Positions 23,088 through 35,816 of a stretch of DNA of 64,000 nt are shown piece after piece (within the stretch, counting starts at the first letter, position 1; each line of letters starts with the position of its first letter). Below the pieces are notes generated by a model, which did not search any database, was not told the origin of the DNA, and saw only the letters and a program-made list of their open reading frames with translations. The stretch comes from Saccharum officinarum (taxonomy: Eukaryota; Streptophyta; Magnoliopsida; Poales; Poaceae): NCBI GenBank assembly GCA_020631735.1, contig CM036159.1, forward strand, positions 20,437,511 to 20,501,510, written 5' to 3'. Both the position numbers and the translations under genes were made by a program.

Positions 23088-26000
23088 TTACAGTACACAT
23101 ACAATCATCAACGCCAATGCTACTGCCACCGACCTCCCTACCCGTCTTGCGGGAGCGAAAGATGAAGGCCCGCCTGGCGTCGTGCCGTTGTCGGTCGCCA
23201 GTTTTTCTGCAGGGCAGGTGTAGCCGCAGAGGCTGGGCCTGACGACTCGGTACACGCCCTTGCTCGCCAGAACGAAGATATCCCTGCTGTTGTCCTCCCC
23301 AAATGAGAAGATGTATCCGAGCAGCGGGTCTGTGCTCCCAGCGGTGGATTCGCAGGCGATCGGGGAGGTCTTGGAGCAGCTCACCGGTTTCACGGCCGAG
23401 GTGTAGTTCCCGCTCCCCTCTGGGGTCTCCGTGCCGGTCCACATCAGCGATGAGTACAGGTCGGTGTAAAGGTACCTGGCAGAGAATCAGCGGATGTCAG
23501 AGCTCCTAAAACTACGCAGACATACCTTGCATAATGTGGGAAGCAAGCAACTGCTGCTGGGAGTAAAACTGCAAAAATATGCAGGTGTTTTGCCAGGCAG
23601 TAACTGCAGACATACCTTCCATACAAGCAAGGATCAGTAGAGCCTCGGTAAACATATCCGCCTGTAATTGACGCAGATCCAATTTCCTTGTTGACAGTAG
23701 AATGGTCGTAGCCCATGACAGGGAAAATTGCGTTTATGGACTCAAGTGAAGTGTTCCCTCCAGGCGACTTTTGTGGGTGATAGATGTATGGCCCCTCGTA
23801 TACACGCCATCCATAGTTTCCACCCTTGGTGATTAAATCTACTTCTTCGTATGCATCCTGCTCATGTGTAAGGTAAAAAGTCCAAGGCAAAATCAAAAGA
23901 TCAGCAGAACGCAGCGCCTCGCAGAGTTCAAGCTAGGAAACTATGTTTTTGTTCATAAGCCTATATTAGCTCTCTGGTTTCAGAATCACAGATGATTGAT
24001 GTAATGATAGTTCATACTATAAATTAACAGTCAATGAAAATAAAGCAAGACATTTATCCTCCTATATTTGAATGCTTTAATGATCGAATGTATAGGGGAG
24101 ACTGCAACTAGTTTTATTTATGCACTATATATATGCTACTTTTTCAAAAAGAAAGAGTACAGAAAACTTCATGGTCAAAACATGAGGCATGATAAACTTA
24201 GAAATGGAATGATACCTTCCCAACATCTCCACAGTAGAAGTACGAAGGCCTCTCAGAGTCAAAACTGCATCTCCATGGGTTGCTAAAACCCAAGGCCCAT
24301 ATCTCTGGTTGAAAATCACTATCATCAGCAAACGGATTGTCCTTTGGGATAGAATAGTTACCCCATAAACTCTGGTTTGTGGTTTGACTCTGGCCTGAAA
24401 AATTACAACATTATAAAGGTTGAGCACAACCAAATCAAATTAAATCTTCATCCCACATGTAGAAAGCTTCGAATATCTCAGTGTTTATCTGCTATAATTA
24501 CTGACATCTTTTTTTGAACGTAAATAATAATTGACATCTCAGAATAGTCACTTGACTTCAAAAGAAGGAAACATGAAATCAGCAAGAAATGGCCATTCTG
24601 ATGTCACAATTAGCGGCGCCAGACACCAAATGAGAATCATCAACTACATTTGTATAACTAAAATCCACAACCACATGTACATACCAAACATCTTGTTATC
24701 AAATTTATGAGGATTTTTTGTCATTCTAATGTTTCAGATTTAGAATTTTAGATTCAGTTGACATCATTTTTAACATTAAAGTAGGGCACCGACTGTTGCA
24801 GTCTAGTGCCTGCTTTTTTTTAATGAGTTTTCATATTCCCCCATGACACTGTTGACAGTTCAATATGGATCTCATTTTGCCTCGAGCATGACTTCAGGTA
24901 CTTCACCATATCGATCACCCTTTAATTTAATGTGGGTCACTAGAATTTCAATTCAGGCATTAGAATTTGAAACATGATGCTATGGTAATGCCATGTGTTA
25001 GACGGGAAAAAGAGAAACTAATTTGTGATGCTAGTGTGGTCCATGAGAATTATACAACGCATGAGCAGTAGTGGAGTAACTGGAGGCTAATTGTGAGCAA
25101 TACTGAGCAGTCAACTTTGCTAGTGAGGATATGAAAACTTATAAAAGTTAGGCGTTAGACCATTAAAAAATGATATAGGAGGGTTTTTGAAAAGACCTAT
25201 GTTGTAGGTTTATTTTTTTATTTTCCTTTTAAACATATGGAATGGTTGCCCATGAAGTATAAACTGTATGGTTAGGGAATACATTTCATTAATGGTAGGT
25301 CATAATCAAATGCCATTCTGAAGAATAAACTCTAAACCAGTAAACCTATAACCTAAACAACTACAAACCTGCTAACTGAAGAGTCTGTGTAAGTTTTCAG
25401 TGGTAGTAACAACAGATATGCAGATGTACACTTAAGATTTCAAGCACATGACTCAAGGTAAACATCAACGGAGTACCAATATTAGCAACAAGCCAACAAA
25501 CCAGAACAAAAAACATTGTCGTCTTTTGCTAAAGAAACCATCATCGCCAACTTACTTTGGGTGCTGTCAACGTCAAGCCTCATTATTTTCCCCAAAAGTG
25601 ATTTCTTATTTTGCGAGAAATTAAACGGGTCGCCTTCGCTTCCACCATCCCCCATCATAAGGTAAAGGTATCCATCTGTTGGTCCAAATAGTATTTGCCC
25701 TCCATGGTGAGCTGTATACGGCAGTCCCATTGTAAAAATCCTTCTAATCTCAGATGGATTGGCAGATGTTGCCTACAATACAAAATAACAGTGAGAAATA
25801 TAACTAGAGTATCAAGATTTTTACAGGTGAAGGTAAACAAAGCATACCATAGAAACGTTAGATGAGGAGATTTTTGCAGAATACTCTGAAACAACAACTT
25901 GGTACTGGCATGGCTGAGCACCATTGTCAGGGCCGAGCTTTGATGGATCACAGTTAGCATCAGAATTACATGAACACCTACCAGCACATTTAGGCGATTG

Positions 26001-29000
26001 AGTTCTATCACAATTATAAGAAACAAAGAAGCGTCCATTGGTAGCGAACTTTGGATGAAATGCTATACCCATGAGGCCAAACTGAGAATCATGATGAACT
26101 TCATCAGTTATATCAAGAAATGGATTTTCCTCATCATATTGTAGAGTGCCCCTAGAGCCTTGTTCTGGGATGGTTGCCAACCATATCTTTCCAGCTTGGC
26201 TAGACAAGAAAACTCTGTTGGATCCATCAGGATGTGGAGCCATATTCAGAAAGGATCCATTGCCTATTCTCTCAAGGCATATCCCTTTAGGTGTGGGTGA
26301 TGGTTCTGTGCTGTTGAAGAAAACTGCATTTCCATTGAAACATAGAGACTGGTCTCCAGATGAGCCACCAAATGATGTGCAGAATTCATCTTCTGACTGC
26401 CAGACATCTGTGAGCTTTGACGATGAACTAGGCAGTTTTGCACTTCCTTGCAAGGGAGGTTGAAAAGGAGAATTTACTATTGTCACATTTTTACAAGTCT
26501 CCCAAACTAGTTTACAGTAGTCTTGTGTAGAATCTTTTGACTGAGCAGAACTTGCTGAGGAAGTATAGTTGCACAGGAGAGGAACCATCTGAATCTTTGA
26601 GCTTGAGTTGAACAACTCAGCAGAAAATGGATTGCATTCCTGAAGGTAGACCGAGATTTTTTTTTCATTTAGTATATATAAAAGCAACAAGGAACAGCAA
26701 AGTATCGCTTAATGGAAAACATAAAGCAATATAAATCTTTAAAAACAAGTCACAGTGCGATAGTACTGACGACGTGACTGTCATGTGGGGACGCCAATAT
26801 CAAAGGCGCTCCAGGGCTCGAGACGCAGCTAGGGCAGTCTCCAAGGGGGCACCAACTGTAGTTAATGACAATTAGTAGTCTGGGAAAGGATAGAATTAAT
26901 GAGAGATTAAGGATGATTAATGGGGAGAGAACCAAGGAGCTTTTGGCTGGCGCCTAGGGGCTGGGCAGTCCTATATATACCCTGTAATCAGCTTATGAGA
27001 AGGCAATCAAGAAATAAGTTATCTCCTAATCTACCTCTGCTGCTCTTAATCTCATCCCCTTCATCTTAATCTCATCCCCTTCAACATAGGGCGTCCAAGG
27101 GATAAACCCCACGCCATTACCAACCCAAGCTACGAGCTTTGTAGTCAAGGGCCTGCTACCTTGAGCACCGACGCCCTTGACAACCTGGTATCGGCTTCCA
27201 GGCATTCTTCATCCGCTACTGCGCCACCACCACCCCCTGCAGCCACCACCACGCCTCCCACCTCAGCTGCACCATCCACCTCAGCCGCCTCCATATCCTC
27301 ACCCATGGCCGAACCATCTACAACTGATCTGGCCAAGATGATCCAGGCCTTGACCACCTCCATGAATGCCTCCATTAGTACCCTCCAGAGTCAGGTGGCG
27401 GCCCTGCAACAGGAGCGACTAGCAGCATCCTTCTCAAGCTCCCAAGGTTCTGGCCAAGGCAACCATCTGGGTGATCGGCCGCCCCGGTTCCACAAGCTCG
27501 ACTTCCCCAAATTTGACGGGAAGTCTGATCCCCTTGCATTCATCAATTGTTGTGAGTCCTATTTTCACCAGCAGCGCATCGCCGTAGAGGAGCAAGTGTG
27601 TATGGCCTCCTACAATCTGGAAGGGGGCGCCCAGATGTGGTTCCTCCAAGTCCAGCAGGACGAGGGCACACCTTCATGGCACCGTTTCTCAGAGCTCCTA
27701 AACCTCCGGCTCGGGCCACCGATTTTCTCCAATCCTCTGGGCGAACTCATGGCGTGCAAGCGGACCAACTCCGTCTCCGAATACCAGGATCGGTTTGAAG
27801 CCCTGCTGCCTCGCGTGGGCACGCTGATGGAGGCACAGCGGGTGCAGGCGTTCACCGCTGGTCTACAGCCGCCGCTCAGCCTCGACGTCGAGATCCACAA
27901 CCCCCAATCTCTCATTGTCGCCATGAGCCTCGCCCGCAAGCTGGAGCTGCGCGAACAGTGCGCTGCTGCTGTCGCGCCGCCTTCCGCACCACCGCGCGAC
28001 CAGCAGCAGGGCCTCCTCGCAGTGCCTCCACCATGTCTCGCCCTACCGGCTCCGCCACCTGCCGCGATTGTTGCAGCCACCACTGTCATGGTGGAGGGCC
28101 ACCCCGTCAGGTGCCTGTCAATGACCGAGATGGAAGAACGCCGCCAGCTTGGCCTTTACTTCAATTGCAATGAAAAGTTCGGGCGTGGTCACAACAAAGT
28201 GTGCCAGCGCCTGTTCTTGTTGGACCTAGCAGCGGCAGATGATGCCACTAAGGCCGCCTCCGATGACCCCGCCAATCCAACACCGCCGATGTTGCTCCAC
28301 GCGATCACCGGTGTCCACACCAGCAACACCATGCAAGTGCGCCTCCGGTTGGGCGACGTCAATGTCCACACCCTCATCGACTCGGGCTCGACGCACAACC
28401 TCATCGCCGAGAAGGTTGCCAGCCGCACCGGACTCCCAGACTCCCTATGGTCGGCTGCAGCTCTGCGTCCGTCACGATGGCCAGTGGCGAGCGCGTGCCG
28501 TGCACAGGCGTGTATAGGCAGGAACCGTTCTCCATCAATGGCAATCAATTCTCAGCCGACTTCTTCGCGCTCCCCTTGCTGGGGTACGACGTGGTGCTAA
28601 GTACCCAATGACTGGCCACACTCAGCCCAATCCTATCGGACTTTGTGGCCTTCACCATGTCCTTTTGGCACAAGGACCATCCGGTCTTCTGGCTCGTGAA
28701 GAAGTCCGTCGGCACCCCTCCAACTGCATCAGCCACCTGGGAGGACAATGACAACTTCATCGACAACTCTCCAATCTTCTAGCTCAAGGATGAGCTGCTC
28801 ATCAAGGGAGGGGTAGATGTCATGTGGGGGCGCCAATATCAAAGGCGCTCCGGGGCTCGAGACGCAGCTAGGGCAGTCTCCAAGGGGGCACCAGCTGTAG
28901 TTAATGACAATTAGTAGTCTGGGGAAATGATAGAATTAATGAGAGATTAAGGATGATTAATGAGGAGAGAACCAAGGAGCTTGTGGTTGGCGCCTAGGGG

Positions 29001-30624
29001 CTGGGCGGTCCTATATATACCCTGCAATCAGCTTATGAGAAGGCAATCAAGAAACAAGTTATCACCTAATCTACCTATGCTGCTTTTAATCTCATCCCCT
29101 CCATCTTAATCTCATCCCCTTCAACATAGGGCATCCAGGGGATAAACCCCACGCCATTACCAACCCAAGCTACGAGCTTCGTAGTCAAGGGTTTGCTACC
29201 TTGAGCACCGACGCCCTTGACAGTGACACTCGGACATGTAGTATGAACATAGGGTTGACATCTCTATTCCCAAAGATAAGAGTGGCTTTGTACAAGTCCT
29301 TTTCTCTCTCTGTACGATGAGTTTTTCCTTATTCTCCAACAGTCATGGTACCTAGAAAGAAACGAGGATTGTCTCTGTCTGCTAGAGCTTTGACTTTGCT
29401 AATTTCATCATGACAAGCTTTTAGATTCAAAACAGAAGAGTGCAAAGGCTTATCTTCAACTACAAACGTACTCCCTCCGTATCGGATGTAGAAGTCGTTT
29501 TGGACAAGGTTTGAGTCAAACATTGGGAATATAAATCATCAATAACTTTTAAGTTGTTGAGTTTGCAAATGTAAAAATTATATGAATAGATTTTTCTTGA
29601 AAAATACTTTCATAAAAATATACATATATCACTTTTCATAAATATTTTTTATAAAAACAAGAGGTCAAAGTTGTGTTTTGGAGACCGTATCGCTGTCCTA
29701 AACGACTTCTAAATCCGATACGGAGGGAGTATGCTTTCATCTCAACTATATATTAATTGCAGTGAACAAGTGGAATAAACATACTCCTCTATCGAAGCAA
29801 ACACCACACCTGAACATACCCAACATGAATCTCTTTGTTTTATTTTCCCCTTTTCAGGACGTACATCGATGTTTATTAGTATATTCTTCTCAAGATTCTT
29901 GGTATTAACATAGGCGTGATAGTGGTAGACAGTGCGCCCGTATCTCAATGAAGATCCAACTAGCTGTCCAGCACTTCGAGATCTAATAGTATTTGACTGA
30001 GTACTTAAATGACGGATCAACGCTAGTGGCAATATTTTAAGAAGGAAAAACTACCTGGTATTCACCAAAAAAAGGGAGTAGAACAAATGCAACCACGTTA
30101 ACCCCCTCATCAGGCAAATAATCGAGCACGGCGCGTGCAACCTGGGGATCCCGCAGCCCAGAGTCACAGTCAACAGTCAACACACAACACGATATTCAGC
30201 CAAGCTAACCGGCAACCGTGGGCAGGCAATTCAAATCAATTGGTTAGTGATTACCGCGCAGAGGACGGACTTGACGACGCCAGCGCAGGCCGCGTCGGAG
30301 ATGTTCATGGCGACGAACCTCTTCCGCAGCGCGGAGTCCGCGGCGGCGTCGCAGCAGCTGCTCCTGCTGCTGCTGTCCCCGCCGTAAGCGGAGCAGAAGC
30401 CCAGCGTCCTGTTCAGCGGCACCGGCGCCCCTGCGAAAACAAGCTAATCAGAACACGCCCGCGGGAAGAGGGAGAGAATCCGGAGGAAGCGGTAGGTGCT
30501 CACGGCCGTCAGTGCACAGCGGGAGTGCGCGCACGGCCGGTGGTGACCAGGCGGCGAGGCAGCAGCAGCAGAGGAGGAGGAAGAGCGAGCGGCGCACGCG
30601 CGCCGCAATTGGAGGCCTGCTCAT
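23088..30624 (-). CDS. HIPL-type glucose/sorbosone dehydrogenase-like protein, predicted secreted and GPI-anchored
   Basis: This is a homologue of plant HIPL1/HIPL2 (hedgehog-interacting-protein-like). The biochemical role is not established. Seven exons, all with GT/AG borders and matching phases, lie at 30624-30504, 30430-30255, 26639-25848, 25772-25556, 24394-24216, 23857-23616 and 23475-23088 (704 residues). Residues 1-33 are a signal peptide (Leu/Cys-rich core). A Cys-rich, folate-receptor-like N-terminal region follows, starting LPLCTDGRAPVPLNRTLGFC. The six-bladed GSDH propeller starts near residue 218 (GICLERIGNGSFLN) and includes AHHGGQILFGPTDGYLYLM, GDGG, NKKSLLGKIMRLDVD, NPWRCSFDSERP and GGNYGWRVYEGPY. 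The last 20 residues are hydrophobic after a small-residue stretch, as in GPI-anchor signals. Intron 2 is 3.6 kb and carries an LTR element and a MITE without damage to coding. Start chosen for the signal peptide directly before the Cys-rich region. Confidence 0.93.
26779..27182 (+). repeat. 5' LTR of the gag-only element
   Basis: It starts TGTCATGTGGGGACGCC and ends CCGACGCCCTTGACA. A TATA-like CTATATATACC sits at about 26971-26981. It is nearly identical to the 3' LTR at 28818-29222, with scattered substitutions. Confidence 0.92.
27305..28600 (+). pseudogene. Retrotransposon gag and partial protease (broken)
   Basis: The likely start is ATG 27305 (MAEPSTTDLAKM); the open frame also extends upstream into the LTR without an ATG. 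A capsid-type retrotransposon gag domain spans FDGKSDPLAFINCCESYF through SVSEYQDRFEALL. A zinc-knuckle remnant follows (NCNEKFGRGHNKVC) in which the first Cys is Tyr. Then comes a protease start with the catalytic LIDSGSTHNLI. After about 28440 the family-like sequence continues in another frame up to an in-frame stop near 28607, so the protease is frameshifted and then stopped. Nothing resembling reverse transcriptase follows. The gag type is that of Ty3/gypsy chromovirus-like elements; the exact clade is uncertain. Confidence 0.8.
28818..29222 (+). repeat. 3' LTR of the gag-only element
   Basis: It is the partner of 26779-27182 with the same ends. It directly follows the polypurine tract and directly precedes the target-site duplication GTGAC. 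Confidence 0.92.
29471..29729. mobile_element. Stowaway MITE (259 bp) in HIPL intron 2
   Basis: Terminal inverted repeats CTCCCTCCGTATCGGAT and ATCCGATACGGAGGGAG are flanked by TA on both sides (29469-29470 and 29730-29731), as expected of Tc1/mariner-type MITEs. It is non-coding. Confidence 0.92.
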
Positions 30625-30999
30625 CCGTAGGCCTGCTGCTGCGGCCTGTGGGTGCGCCGCCTACAGCTCCTAGCGGTACGGGCATGGCCGAGCCCCGCCG
30701 CGTCGGGGAGCAGGTAGATTTATTGGAAGACGAGGGAAGGCAGAGGCGGCATGGGCAGCATGGCATGTGAATGTTGACCAAGTTGGGTTTAAATATGAAC
30801 GGCAAGTGGAAGGGAGACATTTGTCTACGCCTGATCGCTCGAGCGACGGCGACGGGTTTGACTTCTTGTGATCACTCCTACTACTATACGGAGTACTAAC
30901 AAGTTCAGCTTAACATGTTTAGAGATCTGAAAAATTTATAGATCTAAATGACAAATTCAGAGGCCGATTTTAGTTTGGTATTATTGTTGGTTTGTAACT
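30625..30999 (-). promoter_or_regulatory. Upstream region of the HIPL gene
   Basis: A TATTTAAA element on the minus strand (30788-30795 on the plus strand) lies about 165 bases before the start codon and is the best TATA-box candidate. The leader in between is GC-rich. I see no other gene here. Confidence 0.4.
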
Positions 31000-32690
31000 T
31001 TTTTTTAATGAAGGAAGTTTTTATTAAAGCCTCGGAAGCAATACATCTAAGCCAAAGATGACAACTTCTGGCATCTGCCTAACATGAGGCACACAACCAA
31101 AGAAAAAGAAGAAACCTGACACAATCTAGTGACTATCAATTCGTAAACTAGACCACCACCCATATGCATGGGAGAAAAAAATCCTTGACCACCTGCGTCA
31201 ATTGTTGTGATACCACTACAACTGTAATCTGCAAATCCGGCTCCTGCAAAATAGCCCAAGTACGTAGCCAGTGGGTAACCAAATAGCTAACCTGCACAGG
31301 AGAAATAGAATTTTCTTTTCAAAAATAATATCATTCCTGCTGAGCCAAATAGACCAACAAGTCACAGCTCCTCCTAGCAGGAGTAAAAACTTGACATCTT
31401 TGTTGACATCTCTTAGTCAGCCATTGAACATATGACCTATATTGTGAGGTTTTAAAAGACCTATCACAACATGAATAAAAGACCAAATTGAACGAGCAAA
31501 CTGACAGTCAAAGAACAAGTGCTTAATTGTCTCTTCTCTGTGACAAAAGCAACAAGTTTTACTACCTTGCCAATTGTGATTTGCTAGGTTATCCTTTGTC
31601 AATATAACTCCTCGTCATAGGTACCACAAGAAGATTTTTATTTTGAGTGGGACTTTCACTTTTTAAATGAGTTTGTTAATATTTGGGATGTCAGTATGTA
31701 ATAATGCTCGATAGTGTGACTTCACCGAGAATTTTCTATTTGGATGTAAATTCCAACGAAACTCATCTTGTTTATGGGCCAACTCTATATTAGCAATACA
31801 GGGCAACAAATTATTCCACACTACTAATTTGGGACCAATGAGGTCTCTTCGCCAAGATAGGTTTGGTGCTGGACCATAAAGAACCTCCGCAATGGTAACA
31901 TGTGTTAGGTCTGACAATGTTATAAAGACAAGGGTATTGTTCCTGTAATGACGAATTCCCTAGCCATTTGTATTTTCAAAAACATACTTGTGTCCCATCC
32001 TTTACCGTGAAGGATTCAAAGCGGAAAAACTCTCGCTTCACCTTCATAAGACTAGACCAGAAATACGAGTCCTCATTTTTCTATTTCTACTTGTATTAAT
32101 GGTTTCGAGCCTAAATATTTATTGCGGAGTAATTGCTGCCAAGTTCCCTCTGTGGTAAGTAACTTGAACAACCATTTACTAAGTAGATCAATATTTTTAA
32201 TATGCAGATCATGAATTCCAAGACCTCCTTGGTTTTTGGGCTGACATAATATGCTCCATTTAGCTAAACGATATTTCTTTTTTTTTCTCATCACCTTGCC
32301 AGTAAAATCTAGACCGGAAATAATCAAACTTCTTTTGGACTCCTCTTGGCAGGGCAAAGAAGGACATTATGTACATTGGTAGGCTGCTAAGCACTGGATT
32401 TATAAATGTTAAGCGTCCCCTAATTGAAAGATGTTTACCTTTCCAACTACCCAGTCGTCTCCCAAAACGTTCTTCAACCTTCCTCCACTCAGCATTCATA
32501 AGCTTTATAAAATGTATAGGAATTCCCAAATACCGAATTGGAAAATCACCAGACTTACAGCCAAACAGTTCGGCGTATTGATCAAGGTGGTATTGGACAT
32601 TTCCAAAACAAAACAATTCACTCTTATGAAAATTGATTTTTAAACCCGATACTTCTCAAAAGCACAAAGTAGCAGCTTCCGGTGGTGATG
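31000..32690 (-). mobile_element. 5'-truncated, decayed L1-type LINE
   Basis: On the minus strand, pieces of the C-terminal half of a plant LINE ORF2 appear in order across several frames. They are the end of the reverse transcriptase (SGDFPIRYLGIPIHFIKL, then RLGSWKGKHLSIRGRLTFIN and ALPRGVQKKFDYFRSRFYW), a connection region (LAKWSILCQPKNQGGLGI) and the zinc-binding RVT domain (CCFCHREETIKHLFFDCQFA). The 3' end is an A-rich tail (T-run on the plus strand at about 31001-31009) after a TTTAATAAAAAC motif. The 5' end stops at about 32690 within the reverse transcriptase. Frameshifts and stops make it dead. I could not identify a TSD. Confidence 0.85.
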
Positions 32691-33158
32691 AACTTAATTA
32701 TCACTACCAACTATTACTATCAATTGCAAAACCAATGAGGATGGAGTTTTTGGAATCGACTGTAAAAAATGTGTAAATATTCTTCTGTGTGAACTCGATT
32801 GTCGTACTCCTGCCGCTGCGTTGAGCCGTTGACTCTAGAGAATGAATGCAAGCGAACACCAGAAAAGTGAGAACGAAAATGGGGTGTATACTATTTGACT
32901 TTGCTTTCTCAGGATCACCAAAAGTCACCACGCATTTATGCGTGGAGAGCATCGTCAACTGATTACAGCGATCAGTGGGGCGTAACACAAAAGTCAATAC
33001 TCAACAACATAGGCCTTCTACAACAACAAAAAATGAAGAGATAATAGTACTCCTAGTCCTATACTAGTAAACTTTTTGAGCAAATATTACTAGCAGAGTA
33101 GCAGACAACCAGAGACCTCACGGGCTCACGGCACGGAAAGTGAGCTCAGCGTTTCTGC
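32691..33158. other. Intergenic DNA, no gene seen
   Basis: This is mixed-composition DNA between a LINE and a hAT MITE. Short open frames only, none recognisable. The last eight bases (33151-33158) are the target-site duplication of the MITE. Confidence 0.4.
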
Positions 33159-33835
33159 CAGTGGCGGGCCCAAGATTTTGAACTTGGGTATTCAAAATTG
33201 TGAAGATGAATCGATTTTTTTTACAATGTAAAATCCAATGATGGATCTAGAATTTTGTAGGTATGCAATACTAAAATTTCCATATGTAAATTGGTAAAAT
33301 CAATTTAGCAATTCAGTAAGCAATAGTAAAATTTGTTGTCAAATTTGGTATTTCAAATCAAGTACAAACAAACCCAAGTTTGTGCTGTATATGTACCAAA
33401 AAATTTAGCGTGAATTTTGTTGTCGTCGCCTCGTGCCAACGTGCCTTGCCACTGCCCGAGTCCGTTGCTCTGCCACCGCCATCGATAGGCGCTAGTGTTT
33501 GGGGTTGGGGAAGAAAACGGATAGAAAAGGAGCGCCTGAGCGAGCACGGGCAGGTGATGTGCCGATGTCTCTGATTAGTCGCAATGCGCTTGTGTGCTGC
33601 CGGCGGGGGAGATGTTGGGCCACAGGCTGCTGGGCCTATTTGGGCCATCGAGTGGGGTGGAAAATTAGTAGTAGAATACAGGTTTTTGGCCGAATTCTTG
33701 ACATGATATTTGTTTTGGCTTTATTTTCTTTTTTTTCCCTACACCTACATATATACACTATATATACAAAAGTTTTTTGGCAAAATTTTTGGGTATTCAG
33801 TTGAATACCCTTGAATATATGTAGGCCCGCCACTG
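33159..33835. mobile_element. hAT-type MITE (677 bp)
   Basis: Terminal inverted repeats CAGTGGCGGGCC (33159-33170) and GGCCCGCCACTG (33824-33835) are flanked by the perfect 8-bp duplication GTTTCTGC (33151-33158 and 33836-33843). Eight-base TSDs and CAGTGGCG ends identify the hAT superfamily. Subterminal GGGTATTCA motifs also occur near both ends. There is no transposase. Confidence 0.93.
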
Positions 33836-33843
33836 GTTTCTGC

Positions 33844-35816
33844 CATTCAAAACGGTCGGCTGATGAGTGCAAAGCGACTGTAATTTGGAATGGAGGGAAG
33901 AGTACTCTGAGAAGTAAAAATATACTGTAGGAATCACCTCATTTTTTTATATTAGACTAGTGAATATACATGTGTGCTGTAATAGAACCAATATGCCTTG
34001 AATGATGAGGATTTAATTGAGAAATGACAGAATGAAGAGGAATCCGATAACAATGACTTGATTATAGCGGTTGCATATGTTGCCGATCTCAAATGGATAA
34101 AGCGAAAGAGGGTTCCACGAGGATTCGCCGAGTGGTTCCAAGGGACCTCCATGGAGACAATTTGCGTATTGCCACGGATTACTCGCTGATCCTCTCATTT
34201 TTAATGACAAGTCCATCCGAGGCTCGGGCCATGAGTACCTGCCGGCAACCGCCGTCACATCTCCGCCCCAGACGCTGATGGCTGGCGCAAGGTCCTGTCG
34301 CGAGAGACAGCAAGTGGTGGTGATCGGACAGGACCCGAGCGGCCAGCGAGCCATTGACCTCTGAGACGCATTCCTGCAGATCTACACGGCAAGTGCTTCA
34401 ATTGCCTCTCCACCACACGCTGGGTGGCAACGTGCAAGCTGCCACAATGTTGTTCGCACAAAAAGGTCCAAGACCTACGAGCCAACGTGCGTTCGCAAAA
34501 AGCCTCGTGACCGCGCACAGAGGTCGAGGAAGCATTTCCTCGCATCATCAACAAGTAAGACCAGCACCCCCTCGTCCATATCTTTAATTTCCTACGCGAC
34601 CTTTTCTTGTTTCATGTGAAAGCAGATGCCGTTAAGCCGCGCAGCGACCAGGGAGGCAATGATCCCTTGAGTCCACGCGCAGAGCGACCCGCCGCGTCCA
34701 CGCCCCCGCGTTGTATCTAGGAACTCATCCTTTCGGCCGGTCCTTAGAAGGACTCCAGGCCACAAAAGGATAGGGGCAGGGAGGAGATGGGCCCCCGTGG
34801 TTCTAATCGGTGGTGCGGAGCCACACGACCATCTCTCCCGTTGACCCCCTCTGGGGGAAAGGCATCTTGCCCTCTGGCCGCTATGGAGGAGGTTGGGGAC
34901 CAACGGGATTAACGGCCGACGATTTATGGGATGTATCTCGACGAGGCACAGCTGAACTCTACGTCGATTGAGGAGGATATCGGGTCGCGCTCGGATTACC
35001 CATTGACCCCGACGAGGCACACCACTCCGACCGCGTGGTTACGGTGGACATGCCTCTCTCCGCATGGGGCAAAATCAAAATTGATCGAAAAACAGGCCGC
35101 AGCGACCTTCGAGGCCGCCAGGGATCCTAAAATAAGCCAGGCTAAATCCCCGTGGCAAGCCCCTTCCAAGATCCCAGATCCACGACCTAAAACCAACAGA
35201 CCTATAGGGATCAACAGCTCCTCGCGAATGGTCACTCGGGTACCCGGGGCTCGCGGCGATGCCCTCTTCACAAATGCCAAACCTCGTAGAAACAACCAAC
35301 CACGGTCCGAGCACAGACGATCTGGGCCCACTTAAGCCTGAGTGACAACTTTTGGCTAGGGGGATACATCCCACGATCGCGCCGTCGTTCGAAAACGAGA
35401 TTTCAACCCGTCGGTACACAGGGAGCCTTTGGCCCAACGTAGTTAAAGCATGAATGAGGTGAAGACTTCTGAGTTGAGGGCGGCCTCCCCGTTCCATAGG
35501 AATGGAGGTCAACAACATGCACAAAAGTATCAACTTCGGAAACAAAGCCCCGTAACCGGACCTCGCGGCCTAGGGGCTCGGCACGACCTCGAGGGAGGAA
35601 TATAAAATTTGAATATTACATTTCATGGGTACGGGCATTACACACGCAGCCAAGCCATGGAGGCAAGAAAGGGAAAAGCTCAACCCCGCCTCGAGGACGA
35701 TGCCACCGAGGCAAGAATGGGAAAAGCTCAACCCCGCCTTGAGGACGACGCCACCGAGGGTACGAACTGCGAGCACAGTCGGACAGGGTGGAAAAGAACA
35801 CCTTGAAGGCTCCCTC
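33844..35816. repeat. Unclassified repetitive DNA, probably retroelement-derived
   Basis: From about 34100 the composition is GC-rich with phrases such as CCTAGGGGCTCGG that are common in gypsy-type LTRs or interiors. Open frames of 100-156 codons occur on both strands (for example 34931-35335 plus and 35545-35075 minus) but none matches a protein I know. I see no second copy, LTR pair or TSD in the window. The LARD at 35817 appears inserted in it. Confidence 0.35.
35660..35757 (+). repeat. Two tandem copies of a 48-bp unit
   Basis: The unit begins GAGGCAAGAAAGGGAAAAGC and includes CTCAACCCCGCCT and GAGGACGA. The second copy starts at 35708 with few differences. Function is unknown. Confidence 0.75.

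Larger units (their letters stand above)
26779..29222 (+). mobile_element. Non-autonomous gag-only LTR retrotransposon (TR-GAG type) in HIPL intron 2
   Basis: Two LTRs, 26779-27182 and 28818-29222 (404 and 405 bp, TG...CA), are nearly identical. They are flanked by the 5-bp duplication GTGAC at 26774-26778 and 29223-29227. A primer site resembling the initiator-Met tRNA complement (TGGTATCGGC) starts at 27186. A polypurine tract AAGGGAGGGGTAGA lies at 28804-28817. The interior codes only for gag and part of a protease; reverse transcriptase, RNase H and integrase are absent. The element must have moved with enzymes from a relative. It runs antisense to the host gene. Confidence 0.93.

Noticed and set aside
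29329..29523. Apparent coding piece inside HIPL intron 2
   Set aside because: Half of it is read through the Stowaway MITE terminus, and splicing from exon 2 to exon 3 gives a complete family-like protein without it.
34013..35335. Possible gene on either strand
   Set aside because: Open frames of 100-156 codons occur in both directions in GC-rich repetitive DNA with no splice-linked protein family.
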